Source: an uncultured Halomonas sp.
Lineage (GTDB): Bacteria > Pseudomonadota > Gammaproteobacteria > Pseudomonadales > Halomonadaceae
Direction: 5' to 3'
Length of the DNA: 55,200 bases
NCBI RefSeq assembly: GCF_947501415.1
Contig: NZ_CANMVL010000031.1
Span: 1 to 55,200, forward strand
The notes under the pieces were generated by a model. The model worked only from the letters and a program-made list of their open reading frames with translations, was not told the DNA's origin and searched no databases. Made by a program: the position numbers and the translations under genes. The first letter of the stretch is position 1. Each line of letters begins with the position of its first letter. Of this stretch, positions 26,403 to 35,332 are shown one piece after another.

Positions 26403-27323
26403 ATGAGAATGAAGGTTTGGTTGGGCGTGTTGCTGCTGAGTGGCAGCGCCCAGGTATATGCCGATTACGAGACGGGCCTGGCCGAGTTCCGGCAGGGCAA
26501 TTTCGCCTCTGCCGTGCATGAGTGGAGAGAGGCCGCGGAGCAGGGCGAGGGCCAGTCGCAGTTTGCGTTGGGACAGATGTTCGAGAACGGCTCTGGTGTG
26601 CGCGCAAGCCAGGATGAGGCCTACAAGTGGTATCGCCTCGCGGCCGGCAGCGGCAGCGTGGAAGCGCAGGTCAAGCTTGCCCAGTGGTACCTGGCCGAGC
26701 GAGTGGAGGGGCGAGGGGTGCAAGACGCCATCGAGTGGCTGCAGCGAGCGGCCGACTCCGGGCATGCCGGCGCCCAGTTCCAGATGGGGCTGATGACCCT
26801 GGAGGGGGTCGGGCTCGAGCAGGACGAGGCCAGGGCGGCGCGCTGGTTTCAACTGGCGGCAGAGCAGGGCCATGCCCCTTCCCGGAACAACCTGGGCAGT
26901 CTCTACGAGAACGGGCGAGGGGTGGAGCAGGACTATGCGCGTGCCTTCGCGCTGTTCGGCCAGGCGGCCAGGCAGGGCGATGCCATGGCGCAGAGCAATC
27001 TGGGCGCCCTGTATGCCCGGGGGCGTGGCGTGGAGCCAAACCATGCCTGGGCCGTGTTCTGGTTCACCATGGCGGCAGGTAACGGCAACGAGGTGGCCCG
27101 GAATAACATCGCCGCAAGCCTCCCGAACCTGCGGGAGCAGGAGATCGCCGGCAGCCGCGTGAACATTCGACAGGGGCCCAGTACCCAGCACGAGCGCGTG
27201 GCTCAGCTGGAGCGGGGCGACAGGGTCCATGTGCTGGGTGAAGGCGACGGCTGGAGCCAGGTCTATTTCGAGGCGGCTGACCGCCCGACCCTGGGCTGGG
27301 TGGCTTCTCGGCTGATCCAGTAG
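26403..27323 (+). CDS. Sel1-repeat protein with C-terminal SH3b domain
   Basis: A 306-residue predicted periplasmic protein. Residues 1-20 look like a signal peptide (QVYA before DY). Residues about 35-235 hold five or six Sel1-type helical repeats (A-x-x-W-x-x-x-A-A-x-x-G pattern). Residues about 248-306 form a bacterial SH3 domain (SRVNIRQGPSTQHERVAQLERGDRVHVL), often peptidoglycan-binding. The Sel1 part probably mediates protein contacts. It sits right after the adhesin and its TpgA-like partner, so a role in adhesin assembly or envelope attachment is plausible but inferred. The ATG at 26403 is used; an ATG at 26409 is an alternative. A terminator immediately upstream suggests reduced or conditional read-through expression. 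Confidence 0.83.
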   Translation: MRMKVWLGVLLLSGSAQVYADYETGLAEFRQGNFASAVHEWREAAEQGEGQSQFALGQMFENGSGVRASQDEAYKWYRLAAGSGSVEAQVKLAQWYLAERVEGRGVQDAIEWLQRAADSGHAGAQFQMGLMTLEGVGLEQDEARAARWFQLAAEQGHAPSRNNLGSLYENGRGVEQDYARAFALFGQAARQGDAMAQSNLGALYARGRGVEPNHAWAVFWFTMAAGNGNEVARNNIAASLPNLREQEIAGSRVNIRQGPSTQHERVAQLERGDRVHVLGEGDGWSQVYFEAADRPTLGWVASRLIQ

Positions 27324-27363
27324 TGGATGAGGCGGGACGGCTGGCCGAAGCGTTGTGGCGGAG

Positions 27364-28092
27364 TTAGATCATGGCGGTCGCCCCGCCATCCACCAGCAGG
27401 GTGTCGCCGGAGATGAAGGTATTCTCCGCCGAGACCAGGAAGGCAACGGCGCGGGCGACCTCCTGGGCCTCGGCCACTCGGCCCAGGGGGGTGGCGGCCT
27501 GCCAGCGACGCCGGGATTCCGAGGCCGCATCCTGCATGCCGGCGCTCACCGGCCCGGGCGCCACGGCGTTGACGAGAATGTTGCGTGGCCCAAGCTCCAC
27601 GGCCAGCGCCCGGGTCAGGGCCAGGATGGCGCCCTTGCTCATGGCATAGGCGCTGCGTTCGGGGCCGGTGCGCAGGCCATGGGCCGAGGCCACATTGACG
27701 ATGCGGCCGCCCCGTGGCATCAGCGTCACCGCCTGTTGCAGTGCCAGGAAGGGCCCCGTCACATTGATGGCCATGACTCGCTCCAGGTCCTCCAGGGCGG
27801 TGTCCGTGAAGCCGGCGCGGTGGATCACCCCCGCCGCATTGACGCAGGCGTCCAGGCATGCTGCCTGCTCGCCGAGCGTGGCGAAGGCGGCGGTGATGGT
27901 GCCGGGATGGCGGAAGTCACAGGCCAGAACGGAAGCCTGGTCGGGCCAGCGCCTGGCCAGCGACATGAGCGCGTCATGGCGTTCGGGAAGGTCCAGCAGC
28001 CAGACCCGATGGCCGGCAGCGAGCAGGTTGTCGGCAATCGCGCTGCCGATGCCGCCGGCGGCGCCGAGCAGGGCTACACGGTATGTCAACAT
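27364..28092 (-). CDS. Short-chain dehydrogenase/reductase (FabG-like)
   Basis: A 242-residue classical SDR with a Rossmann NAD(P) motif G10-AAGGI-G16, N85-A-A-G88, and catalytic S136, Y149 and K153. D34 at the end of the second strand (LLDLP) favours NAD(H). The C-terminal ISGDTLLVDGG is typical of FabG-like enzymes. The substrate is unknown. GAGGAA lies upstream of the ATG. It is divergent from the TAXI-TRAP transporter genes across 96 bp, so the substrate could be related to the transported compound, but this is only context. Confidence 0.85.
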   Translation of the reverse strand: MLTYRVALLGAAGGIGSAIADNLLAAGHRVWLLDLPERHDALMSLARRWPDQASVLACDFRHPGTITAAFATLGEQAACLDACVNAAGVIHRAGFTDTALEDLERVMAINVTGPFLALQQAVTLMPRGGRIVNVASAHGLRTGPERSAYAMSKGAILALTRALAVELGPRNILVNAVAPGPVSAGMQDAASESRRRWQAATPLGRVAEAQEVARAVAFLVSAENTFISGDTLLVDGGATAMI

Positions 28093-28122
28093 GGGGGATG
28101 GTTCCTCGGGTGGGCGAACGGC

Positions 28123-28152
28123 ATTATAGTGATTGCTGAATTACACAGTCAC
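28123..28152 (-). promoter_or_regulatory. Promoter of the SDR gene, overlapping a possible divergent one
   Basis: On the minus strand a perfect TATAAT (28128-28123) has GTGACT 18 nt upstream (28152-28147). On the plus strand TATAGT (28125-28130) overlaps it and could serve the TAXI-TRAP operon, though its -35 (TTCCTC, 28102-28107) is poor. Overlapping divergent -10 boxes would make the two directions compete for polymerase. Confidence 0.45.
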
Positions 28153-28188
28153 AACATGATGAATGCTGGACCACCCTGGGAGATAACG

Positions 28189-29166
28189 ATGCCCCGCTTT
28201 ACCCGCACCCTGCTGGCCTCCACCACGGCGATCCTGATGGGCGCCATGGCCCTCCAGGCCCAGGCCGAAACCCGTGTGACCTACAAGTCGGCGTCCGCCG
28301 GTACCGCCTATTATCAGATGGGGGTCGAGCTGGCCGAGGCCATTCGCGAGGGCACCGATGGTGACGTGGTGGTGACCCTCGAGGAGAGCCAAGGCTCGGT
28401 ACAGAACGTTATGGAAGTGATGGCGCGTCAGGGCAACTATGTGTTCACCACCCCGCCGGGGCTGGTGAAGCGTGCCCTGGAGGGGACTGGCCCCTTCGCC
28501 GAGCGACAGAACCCACGTTTCGCGGAAATTCGCGGCCTGTTTCCGATCCCGGCCATTACCATGCACTTCGTACTGGCCGATGAGCAGGGCAGTGATGGGG
28601 GCGTTGTTGATCTCGATGCCCTGGAAGGCAAGGAGATCCTGATCGGTCAGGGCACTTTCGGGGCCCGTGAGGCTCAGCGCTACCTGGAGCTGTTCGAGCT
28701 GATCGACAAGGTGGAGGTTGCCAATGCCAGCATCGGCAGCGGCCCGGACGCCCTGAAGAATGGCCAGATCGATGCCTTCGTGACCGCCAGCTCCTTCCCC
28801 ACCCCCAATGTGATCGAGACGGCGGCCAGCATGCCGATCAGCCTGGTCAGCCTGAGCGATGCGCAGATCGAGCAGACCGGGGCCGCGCGTCAGACCATCC
28901 CGGCGGGAACCTATGCCGGCATCGACGAGGACGTGTCGACCACCTCGCTGCCGGTCATTGCCTACACCACCAGCGCCATGGACGACGATACCGCCTACGC
29001 CTTGACCCGTACCTTCTGGGAGCGCCGCGATGCGATGGCGGAGGAGGCCGCCTGGTGGGGCAGCATCACTCACGACATGGTGGGCAATATCGTCGGCACC
29101 CTCCACCCGGGGGCTATGCGCTACTACGACGAGGCCGGTATCGAGATCCCCGACGAGCTGCGCTGA
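28189..29166 (+). CDS. TAXI-family TRAP transporter substrate-binding protein
   Basis: A 325-residue periplasmic receptor. The signal peptide covers about residues 1-26 (ALQAQA before ET). The mature start RVTYKSASAGTAYYQMGVELAEAI and the segment SIGSGPDALKNGQIDAFVTASSFPTPNVIETA are typical of TAXI proteins, which capture a ligand for a TRAP permease driven by an ion gradient. Studied TAXI proteins bind amino or organic acids; the ligand here is unknown. GGGAG is 6 nt before the ATG. A long in-frame open stretch upstream to 27355 is antisense to the SDR gene and is not part of the protein. The stop overlaps the permease start (TGATG). Confidence 0.9.
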   Translation: MPRFTRTLLASTTAILMGAMALQAQAETRVTYKSASAGTAYYQMGVELAEAIREGTDGDVVVTLEESQGSVQNVMEVMARQGNYVFTTPPGLVKRALEGTGPFAERQNPRFAEIRGLFPIPAITMHFVLADEQGSDGGVVDLDALEGKEILIGQGTFGAREAQRYLELFELIDKVEVANASIGSGPDALKNGQIDAFVTASSFPTPNVIETAASMPISLVSLSDAQIEQTGAARQTIPAGTYAGIDEDVSTTSLPVIAYTTSAMDDDTAYALTRTFWERRDAMAEEAAWWGSITHDMVGNIVGTLHPGAMRYYDEAGIEIPDELR

Positions 29167-30989
29167 TGTCACAGACTCATTCATCAACCCCTCCACCAAC
29201 TCCATCGCCGGCCGTGGCCGGCGATGTCACGTCGGCTCGTCCGTCCCCGGCCTGGGTGGGTCTCGGGGCCATCAGCGTCATCTTTCATCTGGGGCTGATC
29301 TTCTATGGGTTGGCGCCGGCGCTTATCAGTCGGCCGATCCATATGGCCCTGGCGCTGCCCTGGATCCTGATCTTCATGGCACGCACGCCCTTCGAGCGTG
29401 TCAGCGGCTGGGTGTTGACCGGGCTGGGGATGGCGGCCTGCGGGTTTATCGTCATCAATCATGATGCCCTGTTGCAGCAGTACGGGTTTATCGACACCCC
29501 GTTGCAGATGGCCATCGGTGCCTTCCTGGTGCTGCTGGCCCTGGAGGCGGCACGCCGTGCCATCGGCTGGCCATTGCCGCTGGTCGCACTCGTGGCGCTT
29601 TGCTATGGGCTGTTCGGTGATCTGATACCCGGCCAGTTCGGGCATCCCGGGATGCCGCTGCCGAGCTTCATGGGCACCCTGACCATCTCCGAAGGGGGGC
29701 TGTGGGGGTCGCTGACCGGGGTCAGCGTCGGCGTGGTGGCCATCTTCGTGATCTTCGGTGCGGTGCTCAATGCCGGCGAGGCGGGGCGTGGCTTCATGAA
29801 TCTTGCCGGTGCCATGGCGGGTCGCCTGACCGGGGGGGCCGCCAAGGTGTCGGTAATCTCCTCGGCCCTGATGGGGTCGATCTCCGGCTCGGCCTCGGCC
29901 AATGTGGCCTCGACCGGGGCCATCACCATTCCCGGCATGGTGCGTCTGGGCTATCCCCGCTCCCTGGCGGGCGGGGTGGAGGCGGTCGCCTCTTCCGGAG
30001 GGCAGATCATGCCGCCGTTGATGGGGGCCGGGGCCTTCGTGATGGTGGAGCTCACCGGTACGCCCTATACCCAGATCATGGCGGCGGCGATGCTGCCGGC
30101 GATTCTCTACTTCGCCACCGTGTGGGTGGGCATCAACGCCTACGCGACACGTCACGACCTCAAGCCGCTGGCCGAGAAGGACCGTCCCTCGGGACGCGAG
30201 GTAGTGATCACCTCGCTGTTCTTCGCCGTCCCCTTCGTGACCCTGCTGGAGCGCATCTTCGTGGGTGGCTACACGCCCCAGTACGCGGCCAGCCTGGCGA
30301 TCTTCGCCGGCCTGGCGCTGCTCTTCCTCGACGCCTCCCTGAGCTTTTCGCTGCGAGGTTTCGCCGTTCGGCTGGCGGAGGCGCTGGTCACGGCGGGCCG
30401 TCAGGTGGCGGTGATCGGCTCCATTATCATCTGCGCATCGCTGGTGATCGGCGTGCTGGCGATGACCGGGCTGGGGGTCAAGATCACCTCGGGGATCCTG
30501 GCCCTCTCCAACGACATGCTGTGGCCGGCGCTGCTGCTGACCGCCCTGGCCTGTCTGGTGCTGGGCATGGAGGTGCCTACCACGGCGGCCTATGTGATCT
30601 GTGTCTCTGTTGCCGGTCCGGCGTTGATCTCGCTGGGGCTCGAGCCGCTGCTGGCGCATCTCTTCGTGTTCTGGTTCGCGCTGCTCTCGACCATCACGCC
30701 GCCGGTCTGTGGTGGGGTCTTCATCGCCGCCGGCATGGTCGGGGAGAGCTGGCTCAGGGTGGCCTTCAAGGCCATGTCGCTGGGCATCGGGCTCTATCTG
30801 ATTCCACTGGCCATGGTGGCCAACCCCGAAGTGATCCGGCTGGCGTCCGCCCCTGGGGCGGCGGTGTTCGACATGCTCAAGATCGGCGTAGGCCTGGCGG
30901 CCATCTCCTATGGTGTGATCGCACGCCGGGCGGGAGGAGTGCGGCTGCTGCTGGTGATGGCCGGAGCGGTCATCGTGTTCATGATCTAG
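29166..30989 (+). CDS. TRAP transporter fused permease (TAXI type)
   Basis: A 607-residue inner-membrane protein with about 16 hydrophobic segments, the fusion of small (DctQ-like) and large (DctM-like) TRAP subunits usual for TAXI systems. The conserved large-subunit blocks are visible: GSISGSASANVASTGAITIPGMVRLGYP, AVASSGGQIMPPLMGAGAFVM (two lines of the family signature), and STITPPVCGGVFIAAG near the C-terminus. It imports the ligand delivered by the binding protein encoded just upstream, with which it overlaps by one base. Being a fusion, it needs no separate Q subunit. Confidence 0.93.
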   Translation: MSQTHSSTPPPTPSPAVAGDVTSARPSPAWVGLGAISVIFHLGLIFYGLAPALISRPIHMALALPWILIFMARTPFERVSGWVLTGLGMAACGFIVINHDALLQQYGFIDTPLQMAIGAFLVLLALEAARRAIGWPLPLVALVALCYGLFGDLIPGQFGHPGMPLPSFMGTLTISEGGLWGSLTGVSVGVVAIFVIFGAVLNAGEAGRGFMNLAGAMAGRLTGGAAKVSVISSALMGSISGSASANVASTGAITIPGMVRLGYPRSLAGGVEAVASSGGQIMPPLMGAGAFVMVELTGTPYTQIMAAAMLPAILYFATVWVGINAYATRHDLKPLAEKDRPSGREVVITSLFFAVPFVTLLERIFVGGYTPQYAASLAIFAGLALLFLDASLSFSLRGFAVRLAEALVTAGRQVAVIGSIIICASLVIGVLAMTGLGVKITSGILALSNDMLWPALLLTALACLVLGMEVPTTAAYVICVSVAGPALISLGLEPLLAHLFVFWFALLSTITPPVCGGVFIAAGMVGESWLRVAFKAMSLGIGLYLIPLAMVANPEVIRLASAPGAAVFDMLKIGVGLAAISYGVIARRAGGVRLLLVMAGAVIVFMI

Positions 30990-31008
30990 CGTGTTCAAGG
31001 AGATTGGG

Positions 31009-31569
31009 ATGCGTTTCGCCACCCTAGGTCCCGAGGGCAGCAACCATGCGCTGGTGCTTGGGCGCTATCTCGACAAGCACGGCATGCTCGCGAGGGACGC
31101 CGATGCCGAAGTGCATCTCTTCGAGGCCTTTCCGGAGGCCTTCGATGCCCTGCTGGATGGTCGCGTCGACCGGGTGCTGCAGTGTAGTGCTCATTTCAGC
31201 CATGCCGACTGCGTGGGGCGTACCATGCATCGCGCCTTTCCGGTGGATACCTTCATTGCCGGCAGCCAGCCACTGGCGCTGCTGGCGCGCGCGGAGGTGG
31301 CCGCCCCGGTGTCGGTCGGGCTCCAGCCGGCCACGCGTCACTACACGGATCTTTCCACCTTCACCGAGCAGCGCGACTACGCCACCATCGTGGATGTAGC
31401 CGATGCATTGCTGGCGGGAGAGATCGATGCCGGCATCTGTCCACGCGAGACGCTGGAGCAGCACTCCCAAGCGCTGCGCCTGGTGGAGGATCTGGGTCCT
31501 GCGCTGGATGTCTGGGTGCTCTACGGCACGCGGCCACTGCCCGACAACCACCCGCTGGTCATTGCCTGA
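31009..31569 (+). CDS. Stand-alone prephenate dehydratase-like domain protein
   Basis: A 186-residue cytoplasmic protein beginning MRFATLGPEGSNHALVLGRYL, which resembles the opening of prephenate dehydratase domains (GPEGT/S). It is just the length of that two-lobed fold, with no chorismate mutase or ACT regulatory domain. The late segment YGTRPLPDN may correspond to the TRF catalytic region but does not match it well, so dehydratase activity is doubtful; ligand binding or a BacA-like decarboxylase role is possible. AAGGAG is 6 nt before the ATG. It lies 19 bp after the TRAP permease and is probably co-transcribed with it. Confidence 0.6.
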   Translation: MRFATLGPEGSNHALVLGRYLDKHGMLARDADAEVHLFEAFPEAFDALLDGRVDRVLQCSAHFSHADCVGRTMHRAFPVDTFIAGSQPLALLARAEVAAPVSVGLQPATRHYTDLSTFTEQRDYATIVDVADALLAGEIDAGICPRETLEQHSQALRLVEDLGPALDVWVLYGTRPLPDNHPLVIA

Positions 31570-31668
31570 GTCACTGGCCTGATGGCCGGCTGCGTGCCAA
31601 AATCGTCGGCTGACCTGGACACCGAGCCGCCGGCACAGGCGGCCGCTGAAAGAAGAGAAGAGAACACC

Positions 31669-33513
31669 ATGCCCGAGTATCGTTCCCGCACCACCACCGC
31701 CGGCCGCAACATGGCCGGCGCCCGCGCCCTGTGGCGTGCCACCGGCATGAAGGACGACGACTTCCACAAGCCGATCATCGCCGTGGCCAACTCCTTCACC
31801 CAGTTCGTGCCGGGGCATGTGCACCTGAAGGACATGGGACAGCTGGTGGCCCGCGAGATCGAGAAGGCCGGCGGGGTGGCCAAGGAGTTCAACACCATCG
31901 CCGTGGACGACGGCATCGCCATGGGCCACGACGGCATGCTCTACTCGCTGCCGAGCCGCGATCTGATCGCCGACAGCGTCGAGTACATGGTCAACGCCCA
32001 CTGTGCCGATGCCCTGGTGTGCATCTCCAACTGCGACAAGATCACCCCGGGAATGCTGATGGCCGCCATGCGCCTCAACGTGCCGGTGATCTTCGTCTCC
32101 GGCGGGCCCATGGAGGCCGGCAAGACCAAGCTGCTCGACCATGGCCTGGACCTGGTCGACGCCATGGTGATGGCCGCCGACGACAGCGTCGATGACGAGA
32201 CCCTGGCCGAGGTGGAGCGCAGTGCCTGTCCCACCTGCGGCTCCTGCTCCGGCATGTTTACCGCCAACTCCATGAACTGCCTGATGGAGGCCTTGGGGCT
32301 GGCGCTGCCGGGCAACGGGACCGTGGTGGCCACCCATGCCGACCGTCGTCGCCTGTTCGAGAGCGCCGGTCACCGCATCGTCGAGCTGGCCAAGCGCTAT
32401 TACGAGGGCGACGAGGCGCACCTGCTGCCCCGTGCCATCGGCGCCAAGGCGGCGTTCAGGAACGCCATGACCCTGGATATCGCCATGGGTGGCTCCACCA
32501 ACACCATCCTGCACCTGCTGGCCGCCGCCCAGGAGGCCGAGATCGACTTCGACATGACGGATATCGACCGTCTGTCGCGGGAGGTGCCGCAGCTGTGCAA
32601 GGTGGCGCCCAATACCCAGAAGTACCATATCGAGGACGTGCACCGGGCCGGTGGCATCATGGCGATACTCGGCGAGCTCGACCGCGCCGGGGTACTGGAT
32701 ACCCGCGTGCCCACCGTCTATGGCGATAGCCTGGCCGAGGCGCTCGAGGAGTGGGACATCATGCGCTCGCCGAGCCCCGAGGTGGTGGAGTTCTTCAAGG
32801 CCGGCCCCGGCGGGGTGCCAACCCAGGTGGCCTTCTCGCAGAGCGCTCGCTGGCCGAGCCTCGACGGCGACCGCGCCACCGGCTGTATCCGCGACCTCGA
32901 GCATGCCTTCTCCCGAGAGGGTGGTCTGGCCGTGCTCAAGGGCAATATCGCCGTCGACGGCTGCGTGGTGAAGACCGCCGGGGTCGACGAGTCGATCCTG
33001 GTCTTCGAGGGGCGCGCCCACGTGGTGGAGTCCCAGGATCAGGCGGTGGAGCATATCCTCGCCGGCCGGGTGAAGGAGGGCGATGTGGTGGTGATCCGCT
33101 ACGAGGGCCCCAAGGGTGGCCCGGGCATGCAGGAGATGCTCTACCCGACCTCTTACCTCAAGTCCAAGGGACTCGGCAAGGCGTGCGCGCTGCTTACCGA
33201 TGGCCGTTTCTCCGGGGGTACCTCGGGGCTCTCCATCGGGCATGTCTCACCGGAAGCTGCCGCCGGCGGTGCCATTGGCCTGGTCGAGCAGGGGGATATC
33301 ATCCAGATCGATATTCCCAACCGTGCGATCAACGTCAAGCTCAGCGATGAGGAGCTGGCCAGTCGCCGTGCGACCATGGAGGCGAAAGGCAATGATGCCT
33401 GGAAGCCGGTTATCCAGCGCGACCGCAAGGTCTCCGCGGCGCTCAAGGCCTATGCACTGCTCGCCACCTCCGCCGACAAGGGCGCGGTACGCGATCTGAG
33501 CAAGCTCGACTGA
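31669..33513 (+). CDS. ilvD: Dihydroxy-acid dehydratase
   Basis: A 614-residue iron-sulfur enzyme of branched-chain amino acid and pantothenate synthesis, converting dihydroxy-acids to 2-keto acids. Cluster and active-site motifs are clear: [10 protein letters not shown] (C at about 122), [18 protein letters not shown] (first Cys at about 190), and near the C-terminus [20 protein letters not shown] with the catalytic Ser region. Length matches E. coli IlvD (616). The ATG at 31669 follows a purine-rich AAGAGAAGAG stretch; upstream in-frame codons are unlike the family. A strong terminator follows. Confidence 0.96.
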   Translation: MPEYRSRTTTAGRNMAGARALWRATGMKDDDFHKPIIAVANSFTQFVPGHVHLKDMGQLVAREIEKAGGVAKEFNTIAVDDGIAMGHDGMLYSLPSRDLIADSVEYMVNAHCADALVCISNCDKITPGMLMAAMRLNVPVIFVSGGPMEAGKTKLLDHGLDLVDAMVMAADDSVDDETLAEVERSACPTCGSCSGMFTANSMNCLMEALGLALPGNGTVVATHADRRRLFESAGHRIVELAKRYYEGDEAHLLPRAIGAKAAFRNAMTLDIAMGGSTNTILHLLAAAQEAEIDFDMTDIDRLSREVPQLCKVAPNTQKYHIEDVHRAGGIMAILGELDRAGVLDTRVPTVYGDSLAEALEEWDIMRSPSPEVVEFFKAGPGGVPTQVAFSQSARWPSLDGDRATGCIRDLEHAFSREGGLAVLKGNIAVDGCVVKTAGVDESILVFEGRAHVVESQDQAVEHILAGRVKEGDVVVIRYEGPKGGPGMQEMLYPTSYLKSKGLGKACALLTDGRFSGGTSGLSIGHVSPEAAAGGAIGLVEQGDIIQIDIPNRAINVKLSDEELASRRATMEAKGNDAWKPVIQRDRKVSAALKAYALLATSADKGAVRDLSKLD

Positions 33514-33523
33514 ACCACCCCCA

Positions 33524-33555
33524 CGACGCCCCGGCCCCGGCCGGGGCGTCGCGTT
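33524..33555 (+). terminator. Terminator after ilvD
   Basis: CGACGCCCCGG (33524-33534), loop CCCCGG, CCGGGGCGTCG (33541-33551), then CGTTT: an 11-bp GC-rich perfect stem with a short T-tail, 11 bp after the ilvD stop. Confidence 0.75.
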
Positions 33556-33574
33556 TCCAGCGAGGAGAGCTGCG

Positions 33575-34660
33575 ATGAAGACCTTAACGCTCGGCGTCGG
33601 GCTGGTCGGGTATGGCCTGGCGGGCCAGGTGTTCCACGCCCCCTTGATCAATGCCACCGAGGGCATGCAGCTGGCCGCCGTGGTCAGCTCGGATGCCGAC
33701 AGGGTTCATGCCGACCTGCCAGGGATGGAAGTGCTGCCCAAGGCGGCGGCGCTGTTCGAGCGGCGTGACATCGATCTGGTGGTCATCGCCACTCCCAACG
33801 ATACTCATTACCCCCTGGTCAAGGCCGCCCTGGCGGCGGGCAAGCATGTGGTGGTGGACAAGCCCTTTGCGGTGACGCTCTCTGAGGCGCGAATGTTGCG
33901 CGCCCAAGCTGACAACGCTGACCGAAGCCTGAGCGTCTTTCATAACCGCCGCTGGGACAGCGATTTCCTGACGCTCAAGGAGCTGATTGATGCGGGCAGC
34001 CTGGGGCGAGTGGTATCGCTGGAGTCTCGCTTCGATCGCTTCCGGCCCACGGTGACGGAGCGCTGGCGTGATAATCATCGACCGGGCGCAGGGATCTGGT
34101 ACGACCTCGGGCCACACCTGCTCGATCAGGTGGTGCAGCTGTTCGGCATGCCGCGGGCGATCCTGTTGGAGCTGGCCACGGTGCGTGACGGCGCCGAAGT
34201 GGATGATGACTTCCACTGCCTGCTGGAGTACGACGGACTACGGGTCAGCCTGCAGGCGAGTTCGCTGGTGGCCGACCCTACCCCGCGTTTCCGCGTGCAC
34301 GGTACCCGTGGCAGCTACGTGAAGTTTGGTCAGGATCCTCAGGAGGCCCACCTGCAGGCGTCACTGGCGGTCATGCCTGGCATGGGCGTGGATCCCGAGC
34401 CGGGGCAGCTGAGCCTGGTGGCCGATGAAGAGGATGTGCCAGAGGTGCAGCAGCACCTCAACCTGCCGGGGGACTACCCGGCCTTCTACGCCGGGGTAGT
34501 GGAGATGCTGTTGCATGGCGGGCCACCGCCCGTTTCGCTGGAGAGCGCCTTGCAGGTCATGGAGCTGCTGGAGGTGGGGCTGGACAGCTATCGGCAGGCG
34601 CGCTGGCTGCGGCTCAAGGAGGGCAACAGCCAGCTTCGTCAGCGCCTGCATCGCCGCTGA
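33575..34660 (+). CDS. Gfo/Idh/MocA-family oxidoreductase (YdgJ-like)
   Basis: A 361-residue NAD(P)-dependent sugar/inositol-type dehydrogenase. The N-terminal Rossmann domain has G12-Y-G14-L-A-G17 after VGLV, TPNDTHYP (73-80), and DKPFAVT with the catalytic-type K96. The C-terminal alpha/beta domain contains FHNRRWDSDFLTL and GIWYDLGPHLLDQ, as in YdgJ-type members. The exact substrate is unknown. GAGGAG is 7 nt before the ATG. It sits between the ilvD terminator and the convergent nudE, so it is probably a single-gene unit whose promoter must lie close to or within the ilvD end. Confidence 0.85.
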   Translation: MKTLTLGVGLVGYGLAGQVFHAPLINATEGMQLAAVVSSDADRVHADLPGMEVLPKAAALFERRDIDLVVIATPNDTHYPLVKAALAAGKHVVVDKPFAVTLSEARMLRAQADNADRSLSVFHNRRWDSDFLTLKELIDAGSLGRVVSLESRFDRFRPTVTERWRDNHRPGAGIWYDLGPHLLDQVVQLFGMPRAILLELATVRDGAEVDDDFHCLLEYDGLRVSLQASSLVADPTPRFRVHGTRGSYVKFGQDPQEAHLQASLAVMPGMGVDPEPGQLSLVADEEDVPEVQQHLNLPGDYPAFYAGVVEMLLHGGPPPVSLESALQVMELLEVGLDSYRQARWLRLKEGNSQLRQRLHRR

Positions 34661-34677
34661 ATCGCCTCATCGGCGGG

Positions 34678-35259
34678 CTACCAGATCGCGCCGCCCTCTG
34701 CCTCGCTACGCAGGCGGTCCCGGGCGATATAGAGTGCCGCGATGGCCCGGGCCTCATGGAAGTCCTCCCGGGCCAGCAGGGCGGGCAGCTCCTCGAGGGC
34801 GTGGGTCTCCACGATCAACGGTTCGGGTTCGTCACCGGGCAGGCGCTTGGGATAGAGATCCGTGGCCAGCAGCACCTGCATGCGATGGCGCATGTAGTTG
34901 GGGGCCAGTGACAGCTCCACCAGCGGTTCGATGCGTCGTGCACCGAAGCCGCACTCCTCCATCAGCTCGCGGTTGCCGGCACTGATGATATCCTCTCCCG
35001 GGTCGACCAGCCCCTTGGGAAGCGTCAGCACATACTCCTCGAAGCCGGCGGCATACTCGCGGATCAACAGCACGTGCTCGGGGTCGGGCATGGCCACGAT
35101 CATCACGGCCCCGCTGTCGCTGCCGGTCAGACGCTCGAAGGTGCGCTCCTCGCCATTGGAGAAGCGCAGATCAAGCGATTCGACATGAAAGAGGCGGCTT
35201 TTGGCCTCCGAGCGGCGGTCGAGGATGGCGGGCTTCTGCGGCCAGTCAGGCGAAGTCAT
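34678..35259 (-). CDS. nudE: ADP compounds hydrolase NudE
   Basis: A 193-residue Nudix hydrolase. The Nudix box GX5EX7REUXEEXGU is complete at residues 83-105 (G83, E89, R97, E98, E101, E102, G104). Similarity outside the box (VMIVAMPDPEHVLLIREYAAG, ELSLAPNYMRHRM) fits NudE, which cleaves ADP-ribose, NADH and Ap3A. GGAG is 7 nt before the ATG. Divergent yrfG and then hslR follow, the same group of genes as around nudE in E. coli, which supports the name. Confidence 0.9.
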   Translation of the reverse strand: MTSPDWPQKPAILDRRSEAKSRLFHVESLDLRFSNGEERTFERLTGSDSGAVMIVAMPDPEHVLLIREYAAGFEEYVLTLPKGLVDPGEDIISAGNRELMEECGFGARRIEPLVELSLAPNYMRHRMQVLLATDLYPKRLPGDEPEPLIVETHALEELPALLAREDFHEARAIAALYIARDRLRSEAEGGAIW

Positions 35260-35332
35260 CGGTGGCTCCGTTTCTGGGTAGGATCTTGCCTGCTACCATA
35301 TCACCTCCCGCAAACCACGACTCGGACCTCTC

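Noticed and set aside
27355..28188. N-terminal extension of the TAXI binding protein
   Set aside because: It is antisense to the SDR gene; the signal peptide, ribosome-binding site and family similarity begin at 28189.
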